A stretch of DNA of 64,000 bases from Treponema ruminis (lineage in GTDB: Bacteria > Spirochaetota > Spirochaetia > Treponematales > Treponemataceae). A program made the position numbers and the translations under genes. Positions 17,092 through 24,745 of this stretch are shown here, piece after piece. The first letter of the stretch is position 1; each line of letters begins with the position of its first letter. A model generated the notes under the pieces. That model worked only from the letters and a program-made list of their open reading frames with translations. It was not told the origin of the DNA and made no database searches. Location of the stretch: positions 62,001 to 126,000 of the forward strand of contig CP031518.1 of assembly GCA_017161305.1 (NCBI GenBank), written 5' to 3'.

Positions 17092-19176
17092 TTATCTTTT
17101 CAGAACTCTTGCCGCGTTTGCTACGGCGAGGATGCAGACTCCGACGTCTCCGAAAACTGCCAGCCACATGTTGCCGATTCCGACTGCGCTCAGGAGCATG
17201 ATTGCGACTTTTATGCCGATTGAAGCGTAAATGTTCTGCCAGACTGCGTTCATCGTGCGGCGGGAAATCTTGATTGCATCAATAAGGCGGCTTGGCTTGT
17301 CGTCCATGATTACAACGTCTGCGGCTTCGATTGCGGCATCACTTCCCAGGGCGCCCATTGCGATTCCTGCGTCGGCACGGGCGAGGACAGGACTGTCGTT
17401 GATTCCGTCACCAACGAAGATAAGCTTGTCCGTGCCAATTAATTCTTCGACTTTGGAAACTTTGTCTTCCGGGAGAAGGTCAGCGTAGACTGTATCGATT
17501 CCGAGATTTTCCGCAACGATTTGGGCTGTTGCCGCCGTGTCGCCGGTGAGCATTACGGTTTTTTTGATTCCCAGCTTTTTGAGACTACCAATCGTTTGCC
17601 TTGAATCTTCTTTTTCCTGATCAGAAATTACGATGTTTCCGGCGTAAAGACCGTCAACTGCAACGTGAACGATTGTTCCGGCTGCCGGGCCTTTGTCTTC
17701 TGTAAAGCCCGTGACTTTTTCCTGGAGCATGAGTTTTGCGTTTCCGGCTAAGACTGTTTTGCCGTCAACTACCGAGCGTATGCCAAATCCTGTGATTTCT
17801 TCCGGTTCGAGGATTTTGAGGGCATCGCAGAGGACACAGTGGTGTGCCTTTTTGAGTGACTTTGAAATCGGGTGGTTTGAATAGCTTTCAGCGTGAGTAG
17901 CGATTGCAAGCAAACTATCGTTCGTAAATCTATTTGCAGGATTGACCTGAGCGACGTCGAAAATGCCTTTTGTGAGGGTGCCTGTCTTGTCGAATACGGC
18001 GATTTTTGCCTTTGAAAGAATCTCGACGAAGTTTGAGCCTTTGATAAGAACGCCAGATTTTGAAGCAGCTCCGATTCCGCAGAAGAAAGCAAGTGGAACT
18101 GAAATTACGAGGGCACATGGACATGAAACGACGAGGAATGTAAGAGCGCGGTAAATCCAGACCGACCAGCCGTATTTTTCGAAAAGATCCGGTGCAAAGA
18201 ACTGCAATGCGAGTGGCGGAAGGACTGCAACTGCAAGGGCTGCGATACAGACAATCGGCGTGTAGACTTTTGCAAAGCGGGCGATGAATTTTTCGCTCTT
18301 TGCCTTGACCTCGCTTGCTTTTTCGGTGAGGTTGAGGATTCTTGTGACGGCGCTTTCTCCGTAAGATTTTGTGACGCGGATTTTAAGGAGGCCTGTCTGG
18401 TTTACAAAGCCTGCAAGAACTTCTGAATCAGGGGCAACTTCGCGTGGAAGACTTTCGCCTGTGAGGGCAGATGTGTCTGCAAAAGATTTTCCTTCGACTA
18501 CGATGCCGTCGAGGGCGATTCTCTCTCCGGCCTTTACCTGAATGATTTCACCAACCTGGACTTCTTCCGGTGAGACGACAATTTCTTTTCCGTCGCGGAT
18601 AACTGTTGCCTTGTCCGGGCGGATATCCATGAGGGCGGAAATTGAATCGCGGGAACGGTCAACGGCGTAATCCTGAACGAATTCGCCGAGGTTGTAAAAG
18701 AGCATGACGGCTACGGCTTCAGCATACTCGCCGACAAAAATCGCGCCGACCGAAGCGACGGTCATCAAAAACTGTTCGCCGAAGACGTTTCCCTTGTGGA
18801 TGTTACGGATTGCTCCCTTGATGACGTCCCGGCCGCAGATTAAATATGAGGCAAGATAAAGAATTCCGTAAATGAGGCGGGTGCTGGCTCCTGAATTTAC
18901 AAAACCAACCGAACGGAAGTTAGTTGAAAGACTCTGCAGGAGGGGAGAATCTGCTGAAAAAATCGGAAGATGCTCGAAAAGCAGGGCGGCGATAAAAATC
19001 ACACCAGCCAACAGGATTTTTTTGAGCGGAGAAGATTCTTCGTCATGTTCGCATTCGCAATGTCCTTCGTGGCAGTGCTCTTCGTGCTCATGGTCGTGCT
19101 CGTGATGGTCGTGCTCGCAGCAACCGCAATCACAGTGAATGTGCTCTCCAAGATGATTTTCATGTTTATGTTCCAT
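17092..19176 (-). CDS. zntA: Zn/Cd/Pb-exporting P1B-type ATPase
   Basis: 694 residues. The first 50 or so form a His/Cys-rich tail ([20 protein letters not shown]) in place of the usual CxxC heavy-metal domain. Then come membrane helices, the actuator TGES, the transmembrane metal site SCPCALVIS, the phosphorylated DKTGTLTKG, a nucleotide domain with HP, and [14 protein letters not shown]. The CPC motif and His-rich tail fit Zn(II), Cd(II) or Pb(II) efflux. Its ATG lies 3 bp after the ArsR stop, with the ribosome site GAGGAG inside the arsR-type gene, so the two are translated as a unit. Confidence 0.92.
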   Translation of the reverse strand: MEHKHENHLGEHIHCDCGCCEHDHHEHDHEHEEHCHEGHCECEHDEESSPLKKILLAGVIFIAALLFEHLPIFSADSPLLQSLSTNFRSVGFVNSGASTRLIYGILYLASYLICGRDVIKGAIRNIHKGNVFGEQFLMTVASVGAIFVGEYAEAVAVMLFYNLGEFVQDYAVDRSRDSISALMDIRPDKATVIRDGKEIVVSPEEVQVGEIIQVKAGERIALDGIVVEGKSFADTSALTGESLPREVAPDSEVLAGFVNQTGLLKIRVTKSYGESAVTRILNLTEKASEVKAKSEKFIARFAKVYTPIVCIAALAVAVLPPLALQFFAPDLFEKYGWSVWIYRALTFLVVSCPCALVISVPLAFFCGIGAASKSGVLIKGSNFVEILSKAKIAVFDKTGTLTKGIFDVAQVNPANRFTNDSLLAIATHAESYSNHPISKSLKKAHHCVLCDALKILEPEEITGFGIRSVVDGKTVLAGNAKLMLQEKVTGFTEDKGPAAGTIVHVAVDGLYAGNIVISDQEKEDSRQTIGSLKKLGIKKTVMLTGDTAATAQIVAENLGIDTVYADLLPEDKVSKVEELIGTDKLIFVGDGINDSPVLARADAGIAMGALGSDAAIEAADVVIMDDKPSRLIDAIKISRRTMNAVWQNIYASIGIKVAIMLLSAVGIGNMWLAVFGDVGVCILAVANAARVLKR

Positions 19177-19179
19177 AAA

Positions 19180-19518
19180 TTACTCCTCAATGTGCTCTAA
19201 TCCCATGTTCAGGATTTTTGATACGTGATCGTCGCTGAGGGCGTAAAATAGCGATTTTCCTTCGCGGCGGTAACGGACCAGGCCGTTTGTTTTGAGAATT
19301 CTCAGCTGATGACTGATTGCGCTCTGAGTCATGCCGAGAACCTGTGCCAAATCCCCGACCGAAACTTCGCGCCCCAGAAGTGCGAAAAGAATCTTGATGC
19401 GGGTAGAGTCACCGAAAATCTTAAAAAGTTCGGCCAAATTGAAAAGCAAATCCTCGTCCGGCATTGAATCCGAGATTACCTGCAAATCTTCTGTGTTATC
19501 ACTTGAACAATTATTCAT
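19180..19518 (-). CDS. ArsR/SmtB-family zinc-sensing repressor
   Basis: 112 residues from the ATG at 19518. A winged helix-turn-helix (SVGDLAQVLGMTQSAISHQLRILKTNGLV) is followed by the alpha-5 metal site D96-x-H98-x10-H109-x2-E112, the Zn-sensing arrangement of SmtB/CzrA. An N-terminal Cys4 is also present. A longer frame opening with TTG at 19554 is rejected because that TTG is the first triplet of a -35 box. It should release its operator when zinc binds, inducing the adjacent efflux ATPase. Confidence 0.92.
   Translation of the reverse strand: MNNCSSDNTEDLQVISDSMPDEDLLFNLAELFKIFGDSTRIKILFALLGREVSVGDLAQVLGMTQSAISHQLRILKTNGLVRYRREGKSLFYALSDDHVSKILNMGLEHIEE
19504..19517. promoter_or_regulatory. 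Candidate ArsR/SmtB operator overlapping the start codon
   Basis: TGAATAA-TTGTTCA on the minus strand, symmetric at 6 of 7 pairs. It has the TGAA-N6-TTCA core typical of SmtB/CzrA operators. It overlaps the arsR-type start codon and lies just downstream of the predicted +1, so bound repressor would block transcription directly. Confidence 0.6.
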
Positions 19519-19525
19519 ATGTTTT

Positions 19526-19554
19526 ATGTTAAAACTATTAGGCAAATAAGTCAA
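19526..19554 (-). promoter_or_regulatory. Promoter of the arsR-zntA operon, leaderless
   Basis: On the minus strand TTGACT (19549-19554), a 17-bp spacer and TAACAT (19526-19531), then 7 nt to the ATG. Spacing is textbook for sigma70, and there is no Shine-Dalgarno. Confidence 0.65.
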
Positions 19555-19581
19555 TAATAAGCGTATTTTTTTTAGAGATTG

Positions 19582-19590
19582 TGTTATAAT
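19582..19590 (+). promoter_or_regulatory. Extended -10 box, leaderless promoter of first HD-GYP gene
   Basis: TGTTATAAT followed by 7 nt and the ATG at 19598. No ribosome site and no clear -35; the TG extension can compensate. Confidence 0.6.
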
Positions 19591-19597
19591 TTAGAAT

Positions 19598-20614
19598 ATG
19601 CAAAAAAAATATATAACATATTTAAAAAAGCAAATTAAAATCCGAAACATTCCTGTTCTTTTTGGTTATCTTCTATTTGTTGCCCTATATTTCCTTTCTG
19701 CAAAAGGCTCTCAATTAACTTCTGGTTCTAAAGAAATGCTCCACATTTTTGGGCACCAATATCCAATAGGTCTTCTGGCTCCTGTATGTTCTTCAATTTC
19801 AACTATCGTCCTGATTTGCATGGTCGTCTTCCATCGTAGAATCGGATTTTACACAGCTATGGTGATTCTTATAGTCCGTGCGATAAGGCTTGCTCGTGGT
19901 ATGACTCTCTTTCATCCTATGAGCCTTCCGGCATTTTTTACAACCGTTGTAGCCCTGCTTGCAATTATAATTATTTACCATAAAAGCAGGAGAATTGTTC
20001 AGGAGCATGAAACTCATAAAAAACAACTTGTAGATTTTAACAATTCCATTATTGATGCTTTCTCTGTCTGTATTGACGGTAAGGATTATTACACAAACGG
20101 GCATTCTCTCCGGGTTGCAAAATATACTAAGATGCTTGCTCAAAAACTTGGTGAAGACGAGGAAACGGCTCAGAAATTCTACAACATTGCATTGCTGCAC
20201 GACATCGGAAAAATCGGTATTCCTGATGAAATCCTCAACAAGCCCGGCAAACTGGATGAAGAAGAATATGAGACGATAAAAACCCATACTTACCGCGGAT
20301 TTGAAATCCTTAAAAGGGTAAAGAGTCAGAAAGACATATCTTCAGGTGCTTACTATCATCATGAGCGCTATGACGGCAAGGGATATCCTTCAAAGCTAAG
20401 CGGAAAGAAAATTCCTTGGGTTGCGCGAATTATTTCCGTTGCCGATGCCTTTGACGCCATGAATTCAACCCGGCCTTACCGAAAAAAGATGCCGATGGAT
20501 CAGATTGTCAAGGAAATCAAGGACTGTTCAGGCAGCCAGTTTGACCCGGTTGTCGCAAAAGCCTTCCTTGATCTGTACGAAGAGGGGCTTTTTGACAATA
20601 TTAAAACGGAATAG
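19598..20614 (+). CDS. Membrane HD-GYP c-di-GMP phosphodiesterase (copy 1)
   Basis: 338 residues. About four membrane helices (residues 15-130) and a short coiled linker lead into an HD-GYP domain with an intact active site: HDIGKIGIPDEILNKPGKL, HHERYDGKGYP and ARIISVADAFDAM. It should hydrolyse c-di-GMP at the membrane. Its closest visible relative is the next gene: same length, same topology, near-identical catalytic half, diverged membrane half. The pair is a tandem duplication, each copy with its own leaderless promoter. Confidence 0.92.
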   Translation: MQKKYITYLKKQIKIRNIPVLFGYLLFVALYFLSAKGSQLTSGSKEMLHIFGHQYPIGLLAPVCSSISTIVLICMVVFHRRIGFYTAMVILIVRAIRLARGMTLFHPMSLPAFFTTVVALLAIIIIYHKSRRIVQEHETHKKQLVDFNNSIIDAFSVCIDGKDYYTNGHSLRVAKYTKMLAQKLGEDEETAQKFYNIALLHDIGKIGIPDEILNKPGKLDEEEYETIKTHTYRGFEILKRVKSQKDISSGAYYHHERYDGKGYPSKLSGKKIPWVARIISVADAFDAMNSTRPYRKKMPMDQIVKEIKDCSGSQFDPVVAKAFLDLYEEGLFDNIKTE

Positions 20615-20645
20615 TTATAAATCTATATGATTTTTTAAAAAACCG

Positions 20646-20654
20646 TGTTATAGT
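20646..20654 (+). promoter_or_regulatory. Extended -10 box, leaderless promoter of second HD-GYP gene
   Basis: TGTTATAGT followed by exactly 7 nt and the ATG at 20662, as in front of the first copy, although the surrounding bases differ. Confidence 0.55.
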
Positions 20655-20661
20655 TTATAAC

Positions 20662-21660
20662 ATGAAAAAAAGTATAATCCAGATAATCAGTAAAATTACA
20701 TCCAAATTAGGATGCCTTTCGCTTTTGCTCTTCTATGTGGTTATGGCCTATTTTGCCAGAAAAACATCAATGTCTACCGAGACTTTTTCAGTCTCTGGTC
20801 ATATTTTGCCAGTGAATGTTCTGGCTGGTGTTTTTTCTTCCTTAGTGGCTGTTGCTTTGATCTCGCTTACGGTTTTCTACCGAAGATTAGGATTTTATAC
20901 GGCTTTAGTTATTCTTGGCTGGCGTTTTATTTCCCTGACTATTGGGCTTTTTCAGTTTAGGCCGGGCTGTTTGCCAGGATTGTTCATTACGATTGGTACT
21001 ACTCTATCAGTTGTGATTATTTATAAGAGAACTGAAATGCTTTTACAATCTGAAGAGAGCCGTAGAAATGATATTTTGGATTTCACGAATTCCATTATTG
21101 ACTCGTTTTCAGTTTGTATTGACGGAAAGGATTCTTATACGAACGGACATTCGCTTCGGGTTGCGAAATACACCAGAATGCTTGCCTCAAAACTTGGCGA
21201 AGATGAAGAGACCTCCGGAAGATATTATAATATTGCCTTGCTTCATGATATTGGAAAAATTGGAATCCCTGATGAAATTTTGAATAAGCCAGGGAAATTA
21301 ACCGCGGCAGAATACGAAACCGTAAAAGAACATGCGTATCGAGGATATGAAATCCTCAAAAAAGTAAAAAAACAGACTTTTCTTGCCGAGGGAGCCAAGT
21401 ATCATCATGAGAGGTTTGACGGCAAAGGTTATCCGACAAATCTTGCAGGAACAAAAATTCCGTGGGTTGCGCGAATCATTTCCGTTGCCGATGCCTTTGA
21501 TGCCATGAGTTCAACCCGTCCTTACCGAAAAAAGCTCCCAATGGGGGAAATTGTTGAGGAAATAAAAAAATGTTCCGGAACGCAGTTTGATCCAGTTGTG
21601 GCAAAGGCTTTTCTTGAGCTTTATGAAGAAGGTGCTTTCGACGGATTAAAGACCGAATAA
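20662..21660 (+). CDS. Membrane HD-GYP c-di-GMP phosphodiesterase (copy 2)
   Basis: 332 residues, paralogue of the preceding gene. Four membrane helices, then HDIGKIGIPDEILNKPGKL, HHERFDGKGYP and VADAFDAMSSTRPYRKK, so the catalytic residues are intact. The membrane region has diverged while the linker SIIDSFSVCIDGKDSYTNGHS and the HD domain are largely conserved. This suggests the same reaction under a different input. A hairpin after the stop (21665-21698) could terminate in both directions. Confidence 0.92.
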   Translation: MKKSIIQIISKITSKLGCLSLLLFYVVMAYFARKTSMSTETFSVSGHILPVNVLAGVFSSLVAVALISLTVFYRRLGFYTALVILGWRFISLTIGLFQFRPGCLPGLFITIGTTLSVVIIYKRTEMLLQSEESRRNDILDFTNSIIDSFSVCIDGKDSYTNGHSLRVAKYTRMLASKLGEDEETSGRYYNIALLHDIGKIGIPDEILNKPGKLTAAEYETVKEHAYRGYEILKKVKKQTFLAEGAKYHHERFDGKGYPTNLAGTKIPWVARIISVADAFDAMSSTRPYRKKLPMGEIVEEIKKCSGTQFDPVVAKAFLELYEEGAFDGLKTE

Positions 21661-21664
21661 AAAA

Positions 21665-21698
21665 AACACTGCCCGATGAAAAATCTAAGGACAGTGTT
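21665..21698 (-). terminator. Rho-independent terminator of the flavin reductase gene
   Basis: On the minus strand AACACTGTCC pairs with GGGCAGTGTT (one mismatch in ten) across a 14-nt loop and is followed by a run of T. The stem may also stop transcription from the HD-GYP side. Confidence 0.65.
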
Positions 21699-21747
21699 GT
21701 GAAGTCTATAAAGTAAGCGAAAGAATATAACTACCAAACGATAGTTG

Positions 21748-22329
21748 TTATCTAATAAAATTAGTCCAAACCTTCTTTTCTGATTCTGGCTGTGCGACGC
21801 CAGCGGTTTTTCCTGCCTCAATGCTCTTTAAAATCCATGCCATGTTTCGGCCGATTGTGTGCATAATCTGGATTCCTTCTTCGTCTTTCATGACGTCATC
21901 GCCGTTTGAGCCGTGAACCATGTTCCAGTAGCGTGAAGTGATTACAGGCTGCTGCGCGTAAGTGATGTATTTATTGAGGACGTCGAGACATGCAGTAGTT
22001 CCAGCTCTGCGTGCGACTGTGACAGCAGCTGCCGGCTTGAATCGGAGATATTTTTCTCCCTTCCAATAAAGTCTGTCCAAAAAAGCGACCATTTCACCGC
22101 TCGGAGAAGCATAATAAACTGGTGAGCCAAGCACGATTCCGTCTGCGGTTTGCAATTTTGCAATAGCCTCTTCAACAAGGGCGTCGATTTCGCCAGTGAG
22201 TGCTCTGCCTCCAACCCAGAAAATTTCGGTTTCAACTCCATTTTCTTTGAGTGAGTCTGCGACAAGGTTCAAAGCTGTGTATGTGCTGCCTTTTTCGTTG
22301 CGGCTTCCGTTAAAAAGAATTACTTTCAT
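21748..22329 (-). CDS. NADPH-dependent FMN reductase/flavodoxin-like protein
   Basis: 193 residues. Begins MKVILFNGSRNEKGSTYTAL, the phosphate-binding loop for FMN, followed by GIVLGSPVYYASPSGEMVAFLDR, the second flavin loop of the NADPH-dependent FMN reductase family. Such proteins reduce flavins, quinones or nitro compounds using NAD(P)H. GGAGAAAACC precedes the ATG. A single-gene unit between the HD-GYP pair and the divergent Crp-type gene. Confidence 0.87.
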   Translation of the reverse strand: MKVILFNGSRNEKGSTYTALNLVADSLKENGVETEIFWVGGRALTGEIDALVEEAIAKLQTADGIVLGSPVYYASPSGEMVAFLDRLYWKGEKYLRFKPAAAVTVARRAGTTACLDVLNKYITYAQQPVITSRYWNMVHGSNGDDVMKDEEGIQIMHTIGRNMAWILKSIEAGKTAGVAQPESEKKVWTNFIR

Positions 22330-22420
22330 GGTTTTCTCCTATGCCTAGTGGTTTAATAGACAAAAAGAATATCATAATTCTCTGATTTTGACAAAAGATT
22401 TTTGTGTGAACGTATTTTTA

Positions 22421-22429
22421 TGCTATAAT
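22421..22429 (+). promoter_or_regulatory. Extended -10 box, leaderless promoter of the Crp-type gene
   Basis: TGCTATAAT, then 7 nt, then the ATG at 22437. A TTGTGT at 22402-22407 could be a weak -35. No ribosome site. Confidence 0.55.
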
Positions 22430-22436
22430 ATGACTT

Positions 22437-23087
22437 ATGGACACTCCTGCAACTCTTTTTTCGTTTTGGAAAGATTTAACTCCTTCTCAGGCCGCTTTTT
22501 TAGAGCAAAACTTACGAACGGAAGTTTTTTCAGCGGGGAAATTGATTCATCGTTCTGACGGAGAATGTCGTGGAGTTATGGCTGTCGTTTCTGGTAGCCT
22601 GCGGGTTTATTGCGTTTCTGAGGAAGGCCGCGAAGTTACGCTTTATCGGGTTGAGGCTGGTGATGTCTGTATTCTTTCGGCTTCGTGTCTAATGGATTCA
22701 ATTGTTTTTGATGTTCTGATTGAAGCGGGAGAAGAAACTACCGTTAGTTTGATACCGTCTGCAGTTCTTCACAAAGTTGAACTGGAAAATCCTCTTGTTG
22801 AGCTTTACATTTACAAAAATGCTACAGAGAAATTTTCTGAAGTCCTCTGGACGATTCAGCAGGTTCTTTTTATGAAAATTGACCAGAGAATTGCGCTTGC
22901 TTTGCATGACGAGAGATTGCGACAAAAAAGTAATGTGCTTTCTGTCACGCACGAAGATTTGGCAAAACAGATTGGAAGCGTGCGGGAAGTTGTCTCAAAA
23001 ACGCTTAAATATATGGAAGAAGAAGGACTTGTCCGTCTGGGCCGCGGAAAAATTGAGATTCTGGATACGGGAAAATTAGTTGTGTGA
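22437..23087 (+). CDS. Crp/Fnr-family transcription regulator
   Basis: 216 residues. An N-terminal cyclic-nucleotide-binding-like barrel (about 1-120, GKLIHRSDGECRGVMAVVSGSLRVY), a dimer helix, and a winged helix with THEDLAKQIGSVREVVSKTLKYMEEEGLV (about 170-200). It lacks the N-terminal cysteine cluster of Fnr, so an iron-sulfur sensor is not indicated; the ligand is unknown. Contains an exact copy of the 14-bp palindrome at 22736. It lies 54 bp before a ferredoxin operon with a Crp-like site between, which suggests it controls those genes. Confidence 0.9.
   Translation: MDTPATLFSFWKDLTPSQAAFLEQNLRTEVFSAGKLIHRSDGECRGVMAVVSGSLRVYCVSEEGREVTLYRVEAGDVCILSASCLMDSIVFDVLIEAGEETTVSLIPSAVLHKVELENPLVELYIYKNATEKFSEVLWTIQQVLFMKIDQRIALALHDERLRQKSNVLSVTHEDLAKQIGSVREVVSKTLKYMEEEGLVRLGRGKIEILDTGKLVV
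22736..22749. repeat. 14-bp palindrome AACTACCGTTAGTT
   Basis: Exact consensus match inside the Crp-type gene, encoding Thr-Thr-Val-Ser. A split version (AACTTACG and GGAAGTT) lies near 22512 in the same gene. Confidence 0.65.
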
Positions 23088-23097
23088 CTTAATCACA
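23083..23097. promoter_or_regulatory. Candidate Crp-type operator TGTGA-N5-TCACA
   Basis: A dyad overlapping the stop codon of the Crp-type gene and 45 bp before the ferredoxin ATG. The half-sites are perfect; the spacer is 5, not the 6 bp of E. coli CRP sites. Best read as the site from which the adjacent regulator controls the iron-sulfur operon. Confidence 0.55.
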
Positions 23098-23141
23098 TAC
23101 GATTTTTGATTTCCTGGTTATCCTTATGTTAAGAGGTGGCT

Positions 23142-23348
23142 ATGAAATCAAAAAAATATGCCCGGGTTGACGAGGCTCGGTGCGTGGCTTGCGGAGCCTG
23201 TGCGAATGTCTGTCCGCGCGGGGCAATTTCGGTCCTTCACGGATGTTTTGCGCGTGTTGATTCTGAAATTTGCGTAGGATGCGGCTTGTGTGGTAAAACT
23301 TGTCCTGTTGGCTGTATTTCTCCGGTTTTGAGGGAGGGTGCGGCATGA
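23142..23348 (+). CDS. 2[4Fe-4S] ferredoxin
   Basis: 68 residues with two cluster motifs, CVACGACANVCP and CVGCGLCGKTCP, the bacterial dicluster ferredoxin pattern. Start taken at ATG 23142, 5 nt after AGAGG. Its stop overlaps the next ATG (ATGA), indicating translational coupling. It probably passes electrons to or from the membrane iron-sulfur protein that follows. Confidence 0.88.
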   Translation: MKSKKYARVDEARCVACGACANVCPRGAISVLHGCFARVDSEICVGCGLCGKTCPVGCISPVLREGAA

Positions 23349-23938
23349 AAACTAAGAAATGGTACAACTATCTTTGGGTTTGGTCGATTGTGTATTTCGC
23401 GCTTGGATTTTTTAACATTCTTTTTGCGTGGCTCGGCATGATTGATTTTTTGCTTCCGCTGATTTTTGCGATTGTGGGCGGGAACAAATGGTTCTGCAAT
23501 AATATGTGCGGTCGCGGTCAGCTTTTTAATTTGCTAGGCTCATCGTTTAAGCTTTCCCGGAATAAAACGACTCCCAGAGCAATCACTTCAAAATATTTCC
23601 GCTACGGATTTTTGATATTCTTCCTTACGATGTTCGGTTCTATGGTCTGGCAGACCTGGCTTGTTGCTTCGGGTGCTCAGAATCTTCGACAGGCGGTTAA
23701 GCTTTTCTGGACGTTCCGTGTTCCGTGGAAATGGGCTTATAATCCGGCATTTTTGGGTGAAAGTCTTGCGTGGGTGGCACAATTCAGTTATGGTTTTTAT
23801 AGTCTTATGCTCACTTCGACTTTAATCGGGCTGATTGTGATGGTGCTTTACAAGCCGCGGAGCTGGTGCACTTTCTGTCCTATGGGAACGATGACACAGG
23901 GCATTTGCAAATTGAAATATAAAGAGGTACTAAAATGA
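23345..23938 (+). CDS. NapH/MauN-like membrane iron-sulfur protein
   Basis: 197 residues with about four membrane helices (for example WVWSIVYFALGFFNILFAW and FLIFFLTMFGSMVWQTWLVA). Two cysteine clusters occur, FCNNMCGRGQLF and the terminal SWCTFCPMG, as in NapH/MauN/YccM-type proteins that hold iron-sulfur clusters at the membrane. It is shorter than NapH and lacks the soluble ferredoxin domains, which the upstream gene could supply. Overlaps both neighbours by 4 bp (ATGA), so three proteins are made together. Confidence 0.8.
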   Translation: MKTKKWYNYLWVWSIVYFALGFFNILFAWLGMIDFLLPLIFAIVGGNKWFCNNMCGRGQLFNLLGSSFKLSRNKTTPRAITSKYFRYGFLIFFLTMFGSMVWQTWLVASGAQNLRQAVKLFWTFRVPWKWAYNPAFLGESLAWVAQFSYGFYSLMLTSTLIGLIVMVLYKPRSWCTFCPMGTMTQGICKLKYKEVLK

Positions 23939-24324
23939 CAATTAACGAGCGTGCTGAAAAGGCGGCGGAACTAAAACTTACCGGAGCCTGCAATTGCTGC
24001 CAGGCTGTTACAAAAGTTTTTGCCGATACAGTGAATGTTGATGAAGCGACTTTGCAGAAAATGTCAGCGGGTTTTGCGGCCGGAATGGGGTGCATGGAAG
24101 CTACTTGCGGTGCTTTGGTTGGCGCGAATATGATTCTTGGACTTCGCACGAACGGCGAGGGAACTGTCCGTCAGAGCCGCGAGCTTCTTGCAAACTTCCG
24201 TGAGAAGTGCGGGGCGGTCACATGCAAGGATTTGAAGGGCGTCGGTACCGGGAAAGTTCTTTGCGAGTGTGACAATTGCGTGCGAAATGCCGTAAAAGCT
24301 CTCGGGGAAATCCTTGGGGAGTAG
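23935..24324 (+). CDS. C_GCAxxG_C_C-family redox protein
   Basis: 129 residues with the regularly spaced cysteines of the C_GCAxxG_C_C family: ACNCCQAV, GMGCMEATCGALVGA and a C-terminal cysteine group (KCGAVTCKDL, LCECDNC). The family is found in anaerobes beside electron-transfer genes and its role is not established. Third gene of the coupled iron-sulfur operon. A hairpin 8 bp after the stop probably ends the transcript. Confidence 0.82.
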   Translation: MTINERAEKAAELKLTGACNCCQAVTKVFADTVNVDEATLQKMSAGFAAGMGCMEATCGALVGANMILGLRTNGEGTVRQSRELLANFREKCGAVTCKDLKGVGTGKVLCECDNCVRNAVKALGEILGE

Positions 24325-24332
24325 AAATCGTT

Positions 24333-24358
24333 CAGCCTGTGCAGAAAAGTGCAGGCTG
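24333..24358 (+). terminator. Hairpin after the iron-sulfur operon
   Basis: CAGCCTG (24333-24339) pairs with CAGGCTG (24352-24358). GAAAT and ATTTC flank it. The T-tract is poor, so termination efficiency is uncertain. Confidence 0.5.
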
Positions 24359-24427
24359 GCAATTTCTTACACAGATTCAATCTTTCAATGTTTTGTGCTA
24401 CAATTCTTCTTAAAATTATAGGAATCT

Positions 24428-24742
24428 GTGCGATATAAAATGACTAAAGAAGAATTCATAAAAGCGTCAAAAAATTTTGCCAAGTATTATTGTGGAATCA
24501 AGCTCCCCATCGATGAAAAGTCTTTGATTAAAAGAGAAGGCTGCAATTATTTCTTTTTTCACGAATTTCCTTCTGAGTATGTAGATAATGATGATAACGA
24601 TGTGGAATGTACTTATTGGTACTCGTTTTCAAATTACAAAGACCAGCGTCCCGAAGATGGAATTGAATTTGCTACAGGAATTGACGGGCGTTCTGGAGAT
24701 CATTTTTTTATAAGCAGCAGAGACTGGCAGGAAGAAAAGTAA
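24428..24742 (+). CDS. Hypothetical acidic protein
   Basis: 104 residues if started at GTG 24428, 4 nt after AGGA; ATG 24440 gives 100 residues but lies 15 nt from that site. Sequence is acidic and aromatic (YFFFHEFPSEYVDNDDNDVECTYW). No signal peptide, membrane segment or known motif is recognised. A TGCTACAAT box near 24396-24404 could be its promoter. It lies 3 bp before the Uup-type gene and may be co-transcribed. Confidence 0.6.
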   Translation: MRYKMTKEEFIKASKNFAKYYCGIKLPIDEKSLIKREGCNYFFFHEFPSEYVDNDDNDVECTYWYSFSNYKDQRPEDGIEFATGIDGRSGDHFFISSRDWQEEK

Positions 24743-24745
24743 CTT

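Noticed and set aside
19519-19554. N-terminal extension of the ArsR-type protein from TTG at 19554
   Set aside because: That TTG belongs to a TTGACT -35 box at ideal spacing to a -10, and there is no ribosome site.
19598-21660. Assembly artefact producing two HD-GYP genes
   Set aside because: The copies differ throughout at DNA level, especially in the membrane halves, so this is a real, old duplication.
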